NCBI RefSeq assembly: GCF_039545455.1
Contig: NZ_CP154468.1
Span: forward strand, 1,474,195 to 1,538,194
Direction: 5' to 3'
Source: Brucella sp. BE17
Lineage (GTDB): Bacteria > Pseudomonadota > Alphaproteobacteria > Rhizobiales > Rhizobiaceae
DNA length: 64,000 nt
The notes beneath the pieces are model-generated. The model was not told the origin of the DNA, ran no database searches, and worked only from the letters and a program-made list of their open reading frames with translations. Every line of letters starts with the position of its first letter. Position 1 is the first letter of the stretch. The position numbers and the translations under genes are program-made. Below are positions 61,703 through 64,000 of the stretch, one piece after another.

Positions 61703-62605
61703 TCACTCGATGCCGAATTTCGTAGCCCTGATTTGCTCTTCAATGAACGCAACCAACGCCCGTACTTTTGCGCTGGTGCGCCGCCCGGCAGGCATCACGG
61801 CCCACAGATCGAGATCCGGCAGGGTCCATTGCTCAAGAACTTCGCATACGACACCGCTGTTCAGTTCGGCTTCAAACATCCACTCGGTAGCCACAGTAAG
61901 GCCTGCACCATTCAGAACAGCCGACCGAACACCTTCTGTAGCATTAATCCGTAATTTAGGCCTGACCGATATCGTTTTGGTCCCGTGCGGCCCCTTGAAT
62001 TCAAAACGATCACCGCCCTCCCCCTGGGAGAAAACAACGGTCGAATGATCAAGCAGATCATCAGGTGTTGTTGGTGCCGGGTGAGCGGCAAGATAGGTCG
62101 TAGCGCCTACCACGATGCGTCTGCAACGCCCTATTCGTTTTGCAACAAGACCAGAATCGTCAAGTTGCCCCATGCGGAGCGAAACATCGATCCCTTGCTC
62201 GATCAGGCCTACGTTCCTGTCGTCCAGTTGGACAGATATTTCGACGCCCGGATGCTCATCCAGAAAGTGCGGAAGCTTCGGAATAATATATTGGCACATA
62301 AAAGTAAGTGTCCCGCTAATGCGGATCTGACCGGAGAAACTCTGCGCCTTCGTTCCGACCGCCGAAACCGCCGCGTCTGCGTCCTCCACGACTTTGACTG
62401 CATGTTCGTTAAATATTCGGCCGGGCTCTGTTGGCGTAAGCTGCCGCGTCGATCTCAGGAACAACGATACTTCGAGTTTTTTCTCAAGATAGGCGATGGC
62501 TTTGGAAACGGTTGATTGCCCGACATCGAAAGATTTTGCCGCAGCGCTTAATGAGTTCGTGTCGTATACGCGAATGAAGTAACGCATGGACGTGAAAAGG
62601 TCCAA
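61703..62605 (-). CDS. LysR-family transcriptional regulator
   Basis: 300 residues: MRYFIRVYDTNSLSAAAKSF, DVGQSTVSKAIAYLEKKLEV (helix-turn-helix), effector domain with ISGTLTFMCQYIIPKLPHFL and GQLDDSGLVAKRIG. Starts at TTG (62605) with a full AGGAGG site 6 bases upstream, which decides the start. First gene of a leftward cluster with GST, chaC, SDR relic and GST; probably their regulator. Confidence 0.92.
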   Translation of the reverse strand: MDLFTSMRYFIRVYDTNSLSAAAKSFDVGQSTVSKAIAYLEKKLEVSLFLRSTRQLTPTEPGRIFNEHAVKVVEDADAAVSAVGTKAQSFSGQIRISGTLTFMCQYIIPKLPHFLDEHPGVEISVQLDDRNVGLIEQGIDVSLRMGQLDDSGLVAKRIGRCRRIVVGATTYLAAHPAPTTPDDLLDHSTVVFSQGEGGDRFEFKGPHGTKTISVRPKLRINATEGVRSAVLNGAGLTVATEWMFEAELNSGVVCEVLEQWTLPDLDLWAVMPAGRRTSAKVRALVAFIEEQIRATKFGIE

Positions 62606-64000
62606 CTTCCGCCTCCTGAAAACTATTCGACATGCAATTTACGTTTTCAATACCGCTGAAATATATCAGAAATAAAAGCGATATAAGGAGAAAATTAGTT
62701 CACTGATAGCACACGGCCGCGCCAAGAATTGGAACTTTCACAATATTATGTCGCCTGCATTGGCGCTTATCATAGTTGAAAAAGCTTCTTATAGCCTTTC
62801 CCGTGACGCACGGCATTTACAATGCCGAAATCGGACTCATCTAAAAATCGAATTATGCAATTATGTTTCTCGTAATAATCGTCATTGACGGTCCACATTA
62901 CAGGGAATCGCAACAACATAAAAATATGGATACTTTTCGCCTTAACAAAAGTAAAACCCCTCTTCAGTTTTGCCAGAGAGACTAAGATCGACGCGCTTTT
63001 GAAGGAAATCTGGAAAAACTAAAAGTGCGGTTGATAGGCGGTTGAACAGCTGCCCAAGCACTTAATAACCCTACCGCAATTTCCCCGAAAAATCCAGCCC
63101 CTTACGCATATTTTTCGGCGCAACGTGATTATCTAGACAGACAGAAGCAGCTAAACGCTTAACGCAACAGAGATCGCCGCGAGCCGATATATATGAAGGC
63201 TGCCAATCTTGTCTTTGTATCCCTACAGCAACCAACCTTAGGTTCCCCGGCTTCACTTGGCGGACAGAAGACATATGCACGCTTTTTTATCCACTCATTA
63301 TGGCGTCAGCCTAACTGCTCGAAATAGAACTATCCTACGTTTCTACATTCAGGTTTTGGATCTCGTTATAAACGAGACCGTCCAACTTCAGAGACACGGC
63401 TTACGTTCCAGAGCACCTGCAAAAAGGCGTCGCAAGACCAAATAAGCGAGTTGAGCATCTAGCCCGGCTGAATTTGACAAGGCTAGAATTAAATAAAACT
63501 TGGCGCATCTTCCGTCCGAAAATGATAAAATCTTGTATGCCATTCACAGCAGCGCGGAGTTCCGTACAGCCCGGCTACGAAATGCGAGCCACGCCCCAAA
63601 TTAAAGTTGCTGTCGACTTATTTCGAAACTCCGCTCGCGGCAAAGAAAAACGGAGAGGTTACTGCCACCTACTCAGCAAACCAACAATTGTCGCCCCCGA
63701 CAATTGTTTGATTCGCGCTTGGTACCAGTGACAACAGAGAGCGGATTGTTATATACAACCACCGCCATGATACAGCACGTCGCCAGATGTTTTTTGATAG
63801 ACTGCCGTCTAATTCCAATATTAGCGTTTAAAAACAACAAGATCGATCGAAATTGATTCTTATCTGCAAAATATCTTGGCCTGCGCACTCCTCGCTAACG
63901 ATTTGTTAATCGGCTCGCCCCTTGCGATAGAAAAAGAATCGGACATAATGACGGTATTCAGACGACATCAGTGCTGATGCCGTCATTAAGGGCCTGGGAA
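62606..64000. other. 1.4-kb region without convincing genes
   Basis: AT-richer DNA with several 60- to 85-codon frames (63071-63280, 63257-63445, 63474-63731, 63673-63888) that show no protein-family features or ribosome sites. It carries three clear dyads: 63361-63377 (TCTCGTT/AACGAGA), 63683-63708 (11-bp arms) and 63947-63987 (AATGACGG/CCGTCATT). It may hold small RNAs or the control region of a gene beyond the window. Confidence 0.5.
63683..63708. terminator. Strong hairpin in orphan region
   Basis: AACAATTGTCG (63683-63693), loop CCCC, CGACAATTGTT (63698-63708), followed by T. Eleven perfect pairs with a four-base loop make this the most stable-looking hairpin in the window. It could end a small transcript on the plus strand; no gene precedes it. 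Confidence 0.4.

Noticed and set aside
63071..63888. Four short frames of 60-85 codons near the right edge
   Set aside because: No ribosome sites, no family features, overlapping each other and the hairpins.

Overview
The window looks like a chromosome or megaplasmid segment of an alphaproteobacterium of the order Hyphomicrobiales, most likely the Ochrobactrum/Brucella group. This is inferred from an invasion-associated-locus-B-type protein, the type of autotransporter, the abundance of polar amino-acid ABC transporters, and the IS families present (IS21, IS66, IS3, IS5/IS427, IS6, IS630). No rRNA, tRNA, CRISPR array or replication origin was seen.

Layout. (A) 1-9.0 kb: a frameshifted IS66 remnant, then a seven-gene leftward operon (ornithine-cyclodeaminase-like enzyme, amino-acid binding protein, two permeases, ATPase, M20 amidohydrolase, FAD oxidase). 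A TetR/BetI-type regulator lies upstream, and a perfect 24-bp palindrome precedes the operon. (B) 9.4-18.2 kb: an IS graveyard. It holds IS3 debris, a LysR gene cut by an intact IS630, an otnK fragment cut by IS21 copy 1 (itself hit by a shrunken IS3), a membrane-protein gene with an in-frame stop, and an IS6/IS5/IS6/IS3 mosaic. (C) 18.3-22.9 kb: a FecI sigma factor, FecR anti-sigma factor and TonB receptor set. (D) 23-32.7 kb: IS3 debris, then a LacI regulator, M20 deacylase, two PLP enzymes (IlvA-like and D-serine-dehydratase-like), an ABC transporter and RidA. (E) 33.1-45.9 kb: a LysR regulator, HAD hydrolase and FAD oxidase facing a long leftward operon (GlpD-like flavoprotein, ABC transporter, OYE/TMADH-family flavoenzyme), followed by a second LysR gene, an enolase-superfamily enzyme and a small unknown protein. 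(F) 46.4-50.5 kb: a MarR/SDR pair and IS21 copy 2, inverted relative to copy 1. (G) 50.5-58.1 kb: an IalB-family protein, a large autotransporter with a triplicated 342-bp repeat, and a divergent histidine kinase/response regulator pair. (H) 58.6-62.6 kb: a glutathione cluster (two GSTs, ChaC, a broken SDR, a LysR regulator). (I) 62.6-64 kb: no convincing gene, but several hairpins.

How it works together. Three independent uptake-plus-catabolism modules (A, D, E) share one logic. Each has a polar amino-acid ABC importer, and among them are enzymes that deacylate (M20), dehydrogenate (DAO-type FAD oxidases, OYE/TMADH-type flavoenzyme) or deaminate (OCD, PLP dehydratases, RidA) an amino-acid-like compound. 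Each has its own regulator, and two have a strong palindrome in front. Modules D and E and the Fec set lie between two inverted IS21 copies, so the 32-kb interior resembles a composite, invertible accessory island. The two IS21 copies share the same two frameshifts and the same Walker-B substitution, so they appear to be copies of one already damaged element.
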